A model generated the notes under the pieces. It was not told the origin of the DNA. It ran no database searches and saw nothing but the letters and a program-made list of their open reading frames with translations. The position numbers were made by a program, and so were the translations under genes. Shown piece by piece: positions 1 through 7,910 of a DNA stretch of 33,414 nt. This DNA is from Phycisphaerales bacterium (lineage in GTDB: Bacteria > Planctomycetota > Phycisphaerae > SM23-33 > FEN-1343). Location of the stretch: the NCBI GenBank assembly GCA_003171335.1, contig PMYD01000035.1, forward strand, positions 1-33,414, read 5' to 3'. Within the stretch, counting starts at the first letter, position 1. Each line of letters opens with the position of its first letter.

Positions 1-15
1 AATTGCAAAATTGTG

Positions 16-50
16 CTTCGACTTCGCTCAGCACCCTGAGCCTGTCGAAG
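16..50. repeat. Palindromic element, CTTCGAC family
   Basis: An imperfect palindrome with outer arms CTTCGAC (16-22) and GTCGAAG (44-50) and an inner pair CTCAG (27-31) and CTGAG (36-40). It is flanked by AT-rich words built from ATTGCAAATT. No gene is visible in 1-259. The layout of outer arms around an inner hairpin is the same as in many other gaps of this window. Confidence 0.7.
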
Positions 51-81
51 GGCAAATTGCCAATTGAAGAAACGGCCGGAA

Positions 82-146
82 GGTGGCACAGGCTTTTAGC
101 CTGTGTCTTTCCAGCAAAGTCCACAGGCTAGAAAGCCTGTGCCACC
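82..146. repeat. Palindromic element, GGTGGCACAGGC family
   Basis: The left half GGTGGCACAGGCTTTTAGCC is mirrored by a right half ending GCCTGTGCCACC, with a short unrelated centre. Each half also contains its own hairpin (CACAGGC/GCCTGTG). Flanks add a further weaker layer: GCCGGA on the left and TCCGGC on the right, then repeats of CAATTTGCAATT at 160-196. The same family recurs at 1518-1671. Confidence 0.85.
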
Positions 147-259
147 ATCCTCCGGCAGTTCAATTTGCAATTTGCAATTCCGCAATTTGCAATTCCCCTG
201 ACCCCGACCGGAGTTGCGTCCGGTCGGCGAGTGTAACTTGAAAAGTGAATAGCGACCCA

Positions 260-1501
260 TCAGAGCCCGGCCTTTTCGATTTCCTCACGTGCGATGGCGA
301 CCCAGCGGCCGATGCGGTCCGGCTCGTTCTGCACGGTGTGCGTGTCCTTCATGATGAGTTCGAGGGGCAGCCGGCCGGCCACGGCCAGCGTGTGGTGGAG
401 ATCCGCGCGGATGGCCGGCTCGTTGAAGCCCACGCTCACGTGCGCGGGGTTGGGCTTGCGGCTGAAGATGCAGGTTTTGCCCATCAGCTCGGCCATCTTC
501 TCCTCGTTGCACCAGGGCGAGATGGAGACGCGGCGCAGGTGGGGAATCTGCTTGAGCCAGCCCCAGCGCTCGTGCACCGGCTCGCAGCAGCCGTAGCAGT
601 TGAGGCCGAAATCCTTCAGCAGCGGCAACTGGTAGGGGAAGATGAACTCCCCGAACATGGCCGGCGAGATGCCGACGGTTTCCTGGCTCTCGGCGAAGCC
701 CCAGATGTCAATCGGCCGCACGGGCTGACCTGGCCGCCAATCGGGTTGGGGCAACTCATCCGTATACGCCGCGCCGCCGGAGCCCACGTAGCCGTTGGTG
801 GTGTTGAGCGTCAGCAGGTTCTCGCGGATCATCCAATCCCGGCAGGCCTGGTGCTCATCACGCATCCAGGTCATCAGGCGGTGCAGGTTTTCGGGCTCAT
901 CGAGCATGGCGAGCATGAGCTTCTCCAGGCCGATGAGCATGATCAGCTCGCGTGTCAGGTCGGTCGTCCAGTGCGTACCGCTGTGGAGTCGTGTCTCCAG
1001 CAGGCCGGCGAAGATCTCCCCCGCCAGTTCCACCTGGCGGGCCGTCTCAGCGCGGTCGACGGCCGGCCGGCGGAAGTGGAGCTTCTCAAAATCGGCCCCG
1101 AGGTCCTGGATGGGCGCCTTCCAGATGAAGCTGCCGCGCTCTTCGGTGCGGAAGTTTTCGACGGTGACGCCGTAATCGCCGACCTCGATGACCCAGGGGA
1201 TGACCATCGTCGGCTCCACGGCGTTGTCATCCTTGATGTGCTGCCACCAGTAGATTCGCCGGCGGAGGTCCAGCTCCCAGTGGCGCATCAGCTCGTCGGT
1301 GCACTGGAGCGTGCTGGCGGGCAGCATTTCCTGCCAGCTTCCCTCGGGGAAGGCCAGCACCAGCGGCCGATCGCCGCGCAGGGCGTTGTGGGCGATGAAG
1401 CGGCGGCGGCGTTCCTCGATTTGGGGCCGCTCGGCGATCTGGCGGACCTGGCCGGCCAACTGCCGCAGAAGCTGGCGGTCGCTGTCGGGAATGGCGGTCA
1501 T
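260..1501 (-). CDS. Uroporphyrinogen decarboxylase-fold protein (methyltransferase-like)
   Basis: A 413-residue protein that I read as a member of the URO-D superfamily, which includes true uroporphyrinogen decarboxylase and the zinc-dependent corrinoid:thiol methyltransferases (MtaA/MtbA type). The overall length and the late Cys/His motif GCCEPVH (about residues 304-310), where MtaA-like proteins carry a zinc-binding His-x-Cys, favour the methyltransferase-like side over haem synthesis. The substrate cannot be told from sequence. No signal peptide, so cytoplasmic. The chosen start (MTAIPDSD) avoids nine upstream codons (to 1528) that run into the GGTGGCACAGGC repeat; no clear Shine-Dalgarno was found for either start. 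The upstream neighbour is an aldo/keto reductase in the same direction, but a 150-bp repeat cluster separates them, so shared transcription is uncertain. Confidence 0.7.
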   Translation of the reverse strand: MTAIPDSDRQLLRQLAGQVRQIAERPQIEERRRRFIAHNALRGDRPLVLAFPEGSWQEMLPASTLQCTDELMRHWELDLRRRIYWWQHIKDDNAVEPTMVIPWVIEVGDYGVTVENFRTEERGSFIWKAPIQDLGADFEKLHFRRPAVDRAETARQVELAGEIFAGLLETRLHSGTHWTTDLTRELIMLIGLEKLMLAMLDEPENLHRLMTWMRDEHQACRDWMIRENLLTLNTTNGYVGSGGAAYTDELPQPDWRPGQPVRPIDIWGFAESQETVGISPAMFGEFIFPYQLPLLKDFGLNCYGCCEPVHERWGWLKQIPHLRRVSISPWCNEEKMAELMGKTCIFSRKPNPAHVSVGFNEPAIRADLHHTLAVAGRLPLELIMKDTHTVQNEPDRIGRWVAIAREEIEKAGL

Positions 1502-1517
1502 AAGGGTGATGTCTTTC

Positions 1518-1671
1518 CTTGGTGGCACAGGCTTTTAGCCTGTCTTGGTGGCACAGGCTTTTAGGTTGTTTTGGTGGCATTAGGCTTTTAGCCTGTCTTG
1601 GTGGCACAGGCTTTCAGCCTGTGGCTCCGGCACACAAACAAAGCCCACAGGCTGAAAGCCTGTGCCACCAT
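1518..1671. repeat. Cluster of GGTGGCACAGGC palindromic repeats
   Basis: Four direct copies of a unit of about 30 bp beginning GGTGGCACAGGCTTTTAGCC or variants (starts near 1519, 1545, 1572, 1599) are followed by one inverted copy ending GCCTGTGCCACC at about 1671. Copy 2 (TTTTAGGTTG) and copy 3 (GGTGGCATTAGGC) are degenerate. The last direct copy and the inverted copy form a full element like that at 82-146. The cluster fills the gap between the aldo/keto reductase and the URO-D-fold gene. Confidence 0.85.
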
Positions 1672-1674
1672 ACC

Positions 1675-2595
1675 CTACCGGCCGTCGCGAAGGTATGCAA
1701 TCTGCTCGGGGCTGAGCGTGACGTCCAAGGCCCCGATGGCGTCGGCCAGGTGGTTGAGCCGGCGGGTGCCCAGGATGGGGATCACCGGGAATGGGTGACA
1801 CATCAGGTAGGCCAGGGCGATCTGCGTGGGCGTGCAGCCTTTGGCGCCGGCCAGCTCGACGGCGCGGCGGCGGCGGGCCTGGTTCTCCGGGCTGTCAAAA
1901 CCCTCCACGGCCGCCCCGCCGAAATAGCCGCTGGCCGTGGGCGTGTAGGGAATGACCGGCAGGTGCGATTGGGTGTGCCAGGCGAGCCCCTCATCCTCGA
2001 AGATGTGCGGCGAAGGGTCGGGGGATGCCGGCCGCGCCAAACTCCACTGCGGCTGGCTGGCGACAAAGCCCGCCAAATGGCGCCCGGCGGCGTACGCGGC
2101 GGCCTCGGCCAGCCGTGCGGCCGACCAGTTGCTGGCGGCGAAGTAGCGGATGCGGCCGCGCTGCACCTCCTCGTTGAGGTAATCGATGATTTCGGCCACC
2201 GGCATCCGCGGGTCATCGCGGTGCAGCCAGTACAGGTCGATCCGCTCGCAATCGAGGCGTGCCAGGCTGTCGTCCAGATCCGCCGAGAGGCGGCGCGGCG
2301 AGACGTGCTGGTCCGTCCGGCGATACCCCGTAAAGCCGGGGGCGCCACCCTTGGTGGCGATGACACACTCGCTGCGGCCGCCTCGACGGCGGAAGTAGTC
2401 GGCCAAAAACCGCTCGCTGGCCCCATCCCCGTTGGGCTGCCAGACGGCGTACACGTGGGCCGTGTCGAAGAAGTTGCCCCCGGACTGGCGAAACGCATCC
2501 ATCAGGGCATCGGCCGCCTCGCCCCGCTCGGAGGTGCCCAGCGTGTTGCAGCCGTAGCACAGGGCCGAGACGGAAAGGTCCGTGTTGGGCAACAT
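1675..2595 (-). CDS. Aldo/keto reductase
   Basis: A 306-residue NADPH-dependent oxidoreductase of the aldo/keto reductase superfamily, expected to be a cytoplasmic TIM barrel. The catalytic tetrad is visible: Asp44 and Tyr49 in FFDTAHVY, Lys82 in IATKGG, His125 in YWLHRDD. The C-terminal part has GTRRLNHLADAI, matching the cofactor-binding end of the family (usually G-x-R/T near a loop that precedes the last helix). Substrate unknown; the family acts on sugars, aldehydes and ketones. The gene starts 28 bp after the stop of pgi on the same strand, so the two are probably co-transcribed. The ATG at 2595 has no good Shine-Dalgarno (AAAGGA lies about 20 bases upstream), which fits translation in an operon or a weakly expressed gene. 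Confidence 0.9.
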   Translation of the reverse strand: MLPNTDLSVSALCYGCNTLGTSERGEAADALMDAFRQSGGNFFDTAHVYAVWQPNGDGASERFLADYFRRRGGRSECVIATKGGAPGFTGYRRTDQHVSPRRLSADLDDSLARLDCERIDLYWLHRDDPRMPVAEIIDYLNEEVQRGRIRYFAASNWSAARLAEAAAYAAGRHLAGFVASQPQWSLARPASPDPSPHIFEDEGLAWHTQSHLPVIPYTPTASGYFGGAAVEGFDSPENQARRRRAVELAGAKGCTPTQIALAYLMCHPFPVIPILGTRRLNHLADAIGALDVTLSPEQIAYLRDGR

Positions 2596-2623
2596 CAGTT
2601 TTCGCGCGCCAGGGTCCTTTCAC

Positions 2624-4024
2624 CTACAGCAGATACTTCTTGTCCGGCTTGATGAACGGCCGCATTTCCTTGGCCACCTCTTCAAAGCCCTGGCGGCCCA
2701 TCAGGGCGAAGGTGGCCTGCTTGCCCAGCTCGACGGCCGGCTGGTCGTACGCGTCGATGTCCAGCAGCTCGCCCATCAGGCTGGTGGTGTACTCGTACAG
2801 GTAGATGAAGGCCCCGACGTTCTCGGGGGTGATGGCCGGCCAGCGGATCGTCACCGACGGCCGCTGCGACTTGGCCAGGGCGTACTCGGTGGCGATCTTC
2901 TCGGCGTTGAGCAGTTTGCTCATCTTCTGTTTGGCCAGGTACGCCAGGCCGGGCGCCTCGGCGAAGACCTCGGGAATCCGCACCTCCTCGGGGTGCTTTT
3001 CCACCTCGACGAAAATGACCAGTTTGTCGTTGGGCCCTTCGCGATAGAGCTGCACCTGGCTGTGCTGATCGGTGGTGCCCAGGGCCTTGATGGGCGTGGG
3101 GCCGACAAAGGCCGGCTGCCCGTTGCGGTGGACCGCCTTGCCCAGGCTCTCCGCCCAGAGCTGGCGATACCAGTCAGCCAGCAGGTACAGGCGGTTGGAG
3201 TAGGGCATCATCACGTGCATGGGCTTGCCCTTGGTCGTGTAGGCCAGGAACTGCACCGCCGCCAGCATGCACGCGGGGTTGCTCGTCCAGTCGGCCGCGG
3301 TGCAGCGGTCGGCCATGGCTGCCGCCCCGGCCAGCAGGGCGTCGATGTCGATGCCGCACATGGCCGCCGAGAACAGCCCCACCTGCGACAGCACGCTGAA
3401 GCGGCCGCCCACATCGCCCGGGACGATGAGCATCTCGTACCCGTCCTGGCGGGCGATCTTGTTGAGCGTCCCTTTTTCAGCATCGGTGGTGGCCACGATA
3501 TGCTTGGAAAATTCATTGCCCAGCCGGTCGCGCAGCAGTTCGCGGATGATCATGAACTGGCTGGCCGTCTCGGCCGTCTCGCCGCTCTTGGAGATGACGT
3601 TAAAGACGGTCTTGTTCAGCCGCCGCGAGAGCAGAGAAAGCGTGTCCTTCAGCAGCGTCGGGTCCACGTTATCGAGCACGAACAGCCGCGGGCCGCCGCG
3701 CGAGGCATCGCTTTGGAGGTTATAGGTGATGGGGTTGAGCGCTGTCTGGAGCGCGATATTCCCCAGCGCCGAGCCGCCGATGCCCAGCACGACCAGGTCG
3801 CCGCACCAGGGCCGCAGCTTGGCCACCAGCGCCGCCACGCCATCGCGGTAGTCGCGCCTCGCCGGCAGCGTGGTGTAGCCCAGCTTGCCCTGGCGGACCT
3901 GGCCATCGACCGCCCGCTGGGCGGCCGCCATCCGATCGCCCAGGCCCGACAGCTCGCCCGGCGTGATGCCGTGGTCGGGGCCGATGACCTGCGATGTGGC
4001 GTTCTTCCAATACAGCTCGATCAT
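2624..4024 (-). CDS. Glucose-6-phosphate isomerase
   Basis: Converts glucose-6-phosphate and fructose-6-phosphate in glycolysis and gluconeogenesis; cytoplasmic. The 466-residue product shows the family landmarks: GIGGSALGN near residue 85 (phosphosugar-binding SIS fold), SKSGETAET near 145-153, VGGRFSVLS, and a C-terminal AVELGKQ that matches the catalytic-lysine region. Length is in the range of bacterial GPI. I chose the second ATG (4024) because AAGGA lies eight bases before it; the first ATG (4042) would add six residues and has no such site. The aldo/keto reductase follows 28 bp downstream. The gap upstream of this gene holds an inverted copy of the unit repeated at 4351-4711. Confidence 0.96.
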   Translation of the reverse strand: MIELYWKNATSQVIGPDHGITPGELSGLGDRMAAAQRAVDGQVRQGKLGYTTLPARRDYRDGVAALVAKLRPWCGDLVVLGIGGSALGNIALQTALNPITYNLQSDASRGGPRLFVLDNVDPTLLKDTLSLLSRRLNKTVFNVISKSGETAETASQFMIIRELLRDRLGNEFSKHIVATTDAEKGTLNKIARQDGYEMLIVPGDVGGRFSVLSQVGLFSAAMCGIDIDALLAGAAAMADRCTAADWTSNPACMLAAVQFLAYTTKGKPMHVMMPYSNRLYLLADWYRQLWAESLGKAVHRNGQPAFVGPTPIKALGTTDQHSQVQLYREGPNDKLVIFVEVEKHPEEVRIPEVFAEAPGLAYLAKQKMSKLLNAEKIATEYALAKSQRPSVTIRWPAITPENVGAFIYLYEYTTSLMGELLDIDAYDQPAVELGKQATFALMGRQGFEEVAKEMRPFIKPDKKYLL

Positions 4025-4143
4025 GTTGAAATCCTTTTCCATCTGTGCCGGCGGCTTTTGACCCGCCGGCGACCATTCTCCGTCCCCTCTCCTTACTCTG
4101 AAGCTTACCCAGGTTCAAGGGGGCACGTCTCCCCGTCAAAGGC

Positions 4144-4176
4144 AACCACAGAGAACACAGGGGAAAGGAGAGGTAA
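4144..4176 (-). repeat. Inverted copy of the 120-bp tandem repeat core
   Basis: A 33-base stretch beginning AACCACAGAGAACACAG and ending GAGAGGTAA matches the reverse complement of the TTACCTCTCTTTTCC...GTGGTT core of the array at 4351-4711 at 29 of 33 positions. It gives the 730-bp pgi-purM gap an overall palindromic layout: one inverted copy, then three direct copies. Between them (4177-4350) I see only AG-rich low-complexity sequence and no gene. Confidence 0.75.
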
Positions 4177-4350
4177 AAACGCCGGGGGAAAAAACCCGGA
4201 AAGAGAGCACAGAGATGACGGAGGACACAAAGAAAGACAATCACAAGCCCCAGTGCGACAAGCGATTTAAGAATTCGGCTGCAGGAGACGAATTACCTTG
4301 TCTCGGGAATAACTCTTCGTTTTCACGAGCAACAATGGATTGCCCTGTCC

Positions 4351-4711
4351 AGGCAGTGTCCTCGGTTTTCAACTCCGTGTCCTCCCGTCTCCGGCTGTCT
4401 CCGGCCGCTACCTCTCTTTTCCTCTGTGTCCTCCGTGGTTCATTTCTTCGAGCGACCCCGCCTTCTCGGACAGGCAGTGTCCTTAGTTTTTCAACTCTGT
4501 GTCCTCCCGTCTCCGGGCTGTCTCCGGCCGTTACCTCTCTTTTCCTCTGTGTCCTCCGTGGTTCATTTCTTCGAGCGACCCCGCCTTCTCGGACAGGCAG
4601 TGTCCTCGGTTTTCAACTCCGTGCCCTCCCGTCTCCGGCTGTCTCCGGCCGTTACCTCTCTTTTCCTCCGTGTCCTCCGTGGTTCATTTTTCGAGCGACC
4701 CCGCCTTCTCG
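4351..4711. repeat. Three tandem copies of a ~120-bp unit
   Basis: Units start with CAGGCAGTGTCCT at 4351, 4471 and 4594 and end with GACCCCGCCTTCTCG; the last ends at 4711. They differ by a few substitutions and single-base indels. The units are C/T-rich on this strand and happen to be open in several forward reading frames, so long apparent reading frames run through them into purM; these are not credible proteins (no start context, repeated peptide such as LFLCVLRGSF). The array ends 44 bp before the purM start. Confidence 0.9.
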
Positions 4712-4755
4712 AACTGATATTGCGTTACCGGCCCGACCGTCCTACCATACGCCGC

Positions 4756-5853
4756 ATGGCACAGAAACCTTCCAGCACAGCCGCCGGTGCGGCGGCCATG
4801 ACGTACGCCCAGGCCGGTGTAGATATCGACGCCGGCGACCGGATGGTCGACCTGATCGCGCCCCTGGCGCAGCGCACCTTCAGCCCGCGCGTCATGGGCG
4901 ATTTAGGCGGCTTTGCCGGGCTGTTCCGCCTGGACTACAACGAAAAACTCTTCCGCCACAACTACCGCGAGCCGGTGCTCATCGGCTGCACCGACGGCGT
5001 GGGCACGAAGGTGAAGGTCGCCATCGCCATGAACCGCGTCGACACCGTCGGCATCGACTGCGTGGCGATGAACGTGAACGATCTGATCTGCTGCGGCGGC
5101 GAGCCGCTGTTCTTCCTCGACTACATTGGCACCAACAAGCTCACGCCCCAGCGCATGGCCGACATCGTCAAGGGCGTCAGCGATGGCTGCGTCCAGGCCG
5201 GCTGCGCCCTCCTGGGCGGCGAGACCGCCGAGATGCCCGACATCTACCAGGATGACGACTTCGACCTGGCCGGCTTTGCCGTGGGCGTGGTGGAGCGCAA
5301 GAAGATCATCGACGGCCGCAGCGTCGAGGCCGGCGACAGCGTGATCGCCCTGGCCTCCGACGGCCTGCACTCCAACGGCTTTGGCCTGGCCCGCAAGGTG
5401 CTGCTGGGCCCGGGCCGCTACGATGTGGACGCCGCCCCGGCGGAGCTGGAAGGCGCCTCCGTGGGCCAGGCGATGCTGGCCCCCACGCGGATTTACGTCA
5501 AGAGCGTGCTGGATGTGCTGGCCCGCTATCGCGTCAAGCACGTCGTCAAGGCCATGGCCCACATCACCGGCGGCGGCCTGGAAGGCAACCTGCCGCGCGT
5601 GCTGCCCGCCGGCCTGACGGCCCGCGTGCGGCGGGCAAGCTGGCAGATCCCGCCGATCTTCCGGCTCATCCAGGCCAAGGGCCCGGTGGATGAGACCGAG
5701 ATGTTCAAGGTCTTCAACATGGGCATCGGCTTCGTGATGGTCGTCGCCGCCGCCTTCGCCAAGAGCATCATGTCGCAGCTCCGCCGCAGCGGCGAACGCT
5801 GCTGGGAACTGGGCAGGATTAAGAAGGGCGGGCCGGAACTCGAGTGGGTGTGA
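4756..5853 (+). CDS. Phosphoribosylformylglycinamidine cyclo-ligase (AIR synthetase)
   Basis: Fifth step of de novo purine synthesis: ATP-dependent ring closure of FGAM to AIR in the cytoplasm. The 365-residue product carries the PurM motifs in order: MTYAQAGVDIDAGDRMV at the N terminus, TDGVGTK (ATP/phosphate region), MNVNDLICCGGEPLFFLDY, GGETAEMP, SDGLHSNGFGLAR, HITGGGLEGNLPR and FNMGIGFVMVV. I start at the ATG at 4756; the ATG at 4798, directly before TYAQAG, is an equally possible start that matches the usual family N terminus. The frame is open further upstream only because it crosses the tandem repeats. purA, another purine gene, lies 4 kb away on the other strand and is not part of a purine operon with it. 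Confidence 0.96.
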   Translation: MAQKPSSTAAGAAAMTYAQAGVDIDAGDRMVDLIAPLAQRTFSPRVMGDLGGFAGLFRLDYNEKLFRHNYREPVLIGCTDGVGTKVKVAIAMNRVDTVGIDCVAMNVNDLICCGGEPLFFLDYIGTNKLTPQRMADIVKGVSDGCVQAGCALLGGETAEMPDIYQDDDFDLAGFAVGVVERKKIIDGRSVEAGDSVIALASDGLHSNGFGLARKVLLGPGRYDVDAAPAELEGASVGQAMLAPTRIYVKSVLDVLARYRVKHVVKAMAHITGGGLEGNLPRVLPAGLTARVRRASWQIPPIFRLIQAKGPVDETEMFKVFNMGIGFVMVVAAAFAKSIMSQLRRSGERCWELGRIKKGGPELEWV

Positions 5854-6044
5854 TTGCTTGCCGCGGCCGTTGCGGCGGCGAATTTTCGATTGCCGATTTG
5901 CGAGTTACGCAAATTGTGCCAACTGGTTGAGGACTGCCGCGCCGACCGTTCCCGGTCTGGGATGTGCAAGAATCGTGAAAGACTCCCGTGTTGACGCGGC
6001 ACCAAAGCCAAAAGACATGTAGACCCCCAAGGGGGCAAGATTAA

Positions 6045-7022
6045 TCATGAAGGTACCGACCACAGGAGTTTTCCGTTTTCGTCAAACAGCCCCATTGCTG
6101 GTCCGTCTTCAACCAAGAACAGAATCATTCGGTCCTTGCCATTTGCGCCAACTAACCGAATTATCGGCCCCTTTTCCGACTGGCCCAACACGACGCTGGT
6201 TCTTCCCGCCCCGTCGTAAAAATTCAATCCCGCCGAGTCCTCGTCTATATCCAATACAGTGCGGGGAGTCCCTCTCTCATCCCACTCTACAAGTCTTGGC
6301 TGCCCTTCGTTTACCTCCAGGGCAACGCGTTTTTCTCCCTCTTGGTCGGCCAGAGCCAGTGACGGCCCCGCTTTATTCTCGGTGAGTTGAGCAATAGTTT
6401 TGCGGGCCCCGCTCATGAGGCGCAGGCCAGATCCCTCTCTTACTGCGGCTAAGCTAACACGAGGCTTGCCCTCTTGGTCGCACAACGTTAGACGAGTTCC
6501 TTCTTTGCCCACGTCCAAACCGCCTCCCAGACCATCTTCCCCCCGGAAGAATAGGACCGTTTCTCCCTGCTCGGAACTTAGTCCGACTCGGCATTCTCCT
6601 GCCTCATCCCACAGGGTAAGCGACGGACCCTCTTCCGGCACGTTCATGATGGCTCGGCGCTGGCCGCAATCGTCAAACAGTTCGAGCGATGGCTCGTTCT
6701 TTTCAACGTTAAGATATACGCGACGATGCCCTCTGTTGTGCAGCGACAACGAAGGCTCATCCTCGCTCGCATGCAGCCACACGCTGGCTTTCTCAGTCGC
6801 ATCAGATAACGAAAGGCAGGACATGCCTTTGGCGGCCCACAACATACTTCGAATCTTGCCATTCTCGTCCAAAAGCTCAAAAGACACACCGAGCTCGGAT
6901 ACTTTCAGTTCCGCTCGCCTTCGCCCGGCCTCATCCTCAACCACGAGTCTTTGCGTGTGTAGGCATTTGCGCAGATCCGCGACTTCCCGCTCCAGCTTTT
7001 CCAAGCGTTCTTCGGTATTCAT
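6045..7022 (-). CDS. Coiled-coil plus 14 x 22-residue repeat protein (predicted beta-solenoid)
   Basis: I do not recognise this as a named family. The 325-residue product has a short charged N-terminal heptad-like segment (LEKLEREVADLRK, residues 7-19) and then, from residue 25 to the end, about 14 repeats of 21-23 residues. The consensus is roughly P-S-L-x-L-x-D-E-x-G-x-x-R-x-x-L-x-V, followed by a charged E/G turn. Examples are SLELFDDCGQRRAIMNV, SLTLWDEAGECRVGL and SLALADQEGEKRVALEV. Alternating hydrophobic residues on both sides of a D-x-x-G turn suggest two beta strands per repeat stacked into a solenoid, with the helix as an oligomerising stalk. No signal peptide or membrane segment. 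Base composition is low for the window (28 of 60 G+C at 6661-6720). Function unknown. The flanking gap 5854-6044 holds nothing I recognise. Confidence 0.75.
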   Translation of the reverse strand: MNTEERLEKLEREVADLRKCLHTQRLVVEDEAGRRRAELKVSELGVSFELLDENGKIRSMLWAAKGMSCLSLSDATEKASVWLHASEDEPSLSLHNRGHRRVYLNVEKNEPSLELFDDCGQRRAIMNVPEEGPSLTLWDEAGECRVGLSSEQGETVLFFRGEDGLGGGLDVGKEGTRLTLCDQEGKPRVSLAAVREGSGLRLMSGARKTIAQLTENKAGPSLALADQEGEKRVALEVNEGQPRLVEWDERGTPRTVLDIDEDSAGLNFYDGAGRTSVVLGQSEKGPIIRLVGANGKDRMILFLVEDGPAMGLFDENGKLLWSVPS

Positions 7023-7057
7023 GTGACTCCTCTTGCTCCTGAATCTTCAATCGCAAA

Positions 7058-7474
7058 TCACTCCTCGGCCCGACCTCTCATTCGCTTGATATCGCCTCTC
7101 CGACGCTTCGACTCCAGCCGCCTCCGCTTGCTGGTCTTTGTGGGCTTTGTCGCCCTTCTCGGCTTGGGCGGGGTGGCCGCGCGGCGAATCAACTCGGCGA
7201 GCCGGCCGATGGCATCCTCGCGGTTTTGCGACTGACTGCGGTACCGATTGGCGGTAATCACCAACTCGCCCGCCGTCGTCAGCCGCCTGCCGGCAATCGC
7301 CCGCAGCCTGGCCCTCACCTCGCTCGGCAGCGATGGCGAGCCGGCCACGTCAAAGCGCAACTGGCAAGCTGTCGCCACCTTGTTGACGTTCTGCCCGCCG
7401 GGGCCGGGTGAGCGCACATAGGTGAGCATCAGTTCGGATTCATCCAGGGAAATCGTTTGAGTGATAGCCAACAT
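7058..7474 (-). CDS. Alternative ribosome-rescue factor B (peptidyl-tRNA hydrolase, YaeJ family)
   Basis: A 138-residue class I release-factor-like protein without a codon-recognition domain. It carries the catalytic GGQ within SPGPGGQNVNKVAT (about residues 22-35), where the glutamine and glycines promote hydrolysis of peptidyl-tRNA on stalled ribosomes. It also has the long basic C-terminal tail (from about residue 100, KPRRATKPTKTSKRRR and on), which in ArfB is known to insert into the empty mRNA channel. Length equals the family norm (about 140). The N terminus MLAITQTISLDESEL matches the family pattern, so the ATG at 7474 is kept even though AAGGA directly abuts it. The solenoid-protein gene lies 35 bp downstream of its expected upstream neighbour gap on the same strand; co-transcription is possible. 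Confidence 0.93.
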   Translation of the reverse strand: MLAITQTISLDESELMLTYVRSPGPGGQNVNKVATACQLRFDVAGSPSLPSEVRARLRAIAGRRLTTAGELVITANRYRSQSQNREDAIGRLAELIRRAATPPKPRRATKPTKTSKRRRLESKRRRGDIKRMRGRAEE

Positions 7475-7723
7475 TCCTTCACTTTATCGGCCTCCTCGCA
7501 AGGCGCAGTGCACGCTGAAATGCCAGGGTGTATGTGATTTTCAGCGCACGCGCAGTGTAGCACACACACGGCGCCGCGCGCGTGGACGAAGCCACAATTG
7601 CACGCGGGGCTTCCAATTCTCGTCCCGGGTGCGGGATCAATTCGCTCTTGCTTGTTGCCAGCACGGGCTATAGCCTTGGGGCTATAGCCCGTGCTGGAGC
7701 GAACAGCGCTAGGCGATTTGGCA
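7475..7723. other. Gene-free gap before the Panacea cassette
   Basis: No reading frame here looks genuine. The stretch holds a GC/CA-rich low-complexity patch (7535-7590, with CACGCGCAGTG and GGCGCCGCGCGCG) and the perfect hairpin at 7658-7697. The Panacea-cassette promoter begins immediately after it. Confidence 0.6.
7658..7697. repeat. Perfect 18-bp inverted repeat hairpin
   Basis: Arms CCAGCACGGGCTATAGCC (7658-7675) and its exact reverse complement (7680-7697) flank a four-base loop TTGG. No T-tract follows on either strand, so a factor-independent terminator is unlikely. It sits between arfB and the promoter of the Panacea cassette and fits the pattern of one palindromic element per gap. 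Confidence 0.9.
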
Positions 7724-7752
7724 TTGACAGAATCCTGGGGTGCCCCGATAAT
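7724..7752 (+). promoter_or_regulatory. Sigma70-type promoter of the Panacea cassette
   Basis: TTGACA (7724-7729), a spacer of exactly 17 bases, then GATAAT (7747-7752): six of six and five of six matches to the vegetative consensus. Predicted start near 7759, giving a leader of about 150 bases before the first gene. Confidence 0.75.
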
Positions 7753-7754
7753 AG

Positions 7755-7772
7755 ACTTTGCTCGGGCAAAGT
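7755..7772 (+). promoter_or_regulatory. Inverted repeat at the predicted transcription start (possible operator)
   Basis: ACTTTGC (7755-7761), loop TCGG, GCAAAGT (7766-7772). It begins two bases after the -10 element and covers the predicted start site, where a bound repressor would block transcription. That it is an autoregulatory site is inference. Confidence 0.45.
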
Positions 7773-7910
7773 TATCTCAATGACGTTGATTACAACCACG
7801 GCCCCAGCGCATAATTTAGGTGTCGTAATCGGTCGATAGCTTCTGACAGCCTTGTGTTGAGTTCCGGCGCGCCCGCCAGCGTGTAAGCTTGGGCTCTTGA
7901 AGGTGATGAA

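Noticed and set aside
245..1564. A 439-residue plus-strand protein
   Set aside because: It is the antisense frame of the URO-D-fold gene in GC-rich DNA; the minus-strand product has family motifs and this one has none.
2582..4270. A 562-residue plus-strand protein
   Set aside because: It is antisense to pgi, which has all its family motifs; the plus frame is His/Gln/Arg-rich shadow sequence that runs into repeats.
4426..4755. N-terminal extension of purM by 110 codons
   Set aside because: The extension is the translation of a tandem DNA repeat, has no start context, and PurM homologues begin near MTYAQAGV.
5854..5900. A purM terminator (GCCGC/GCGGC hairpin followed by AATTTT)
   Set aside because: The stem has only five pairs with a seven-base loop, and the T-run is short and displaced.
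7658..7697. A terminator after arfB or before the Panacea cassette
   Set aside because: The stem is perfect but no T-tract follows on either strand, and arfB runs away from it.
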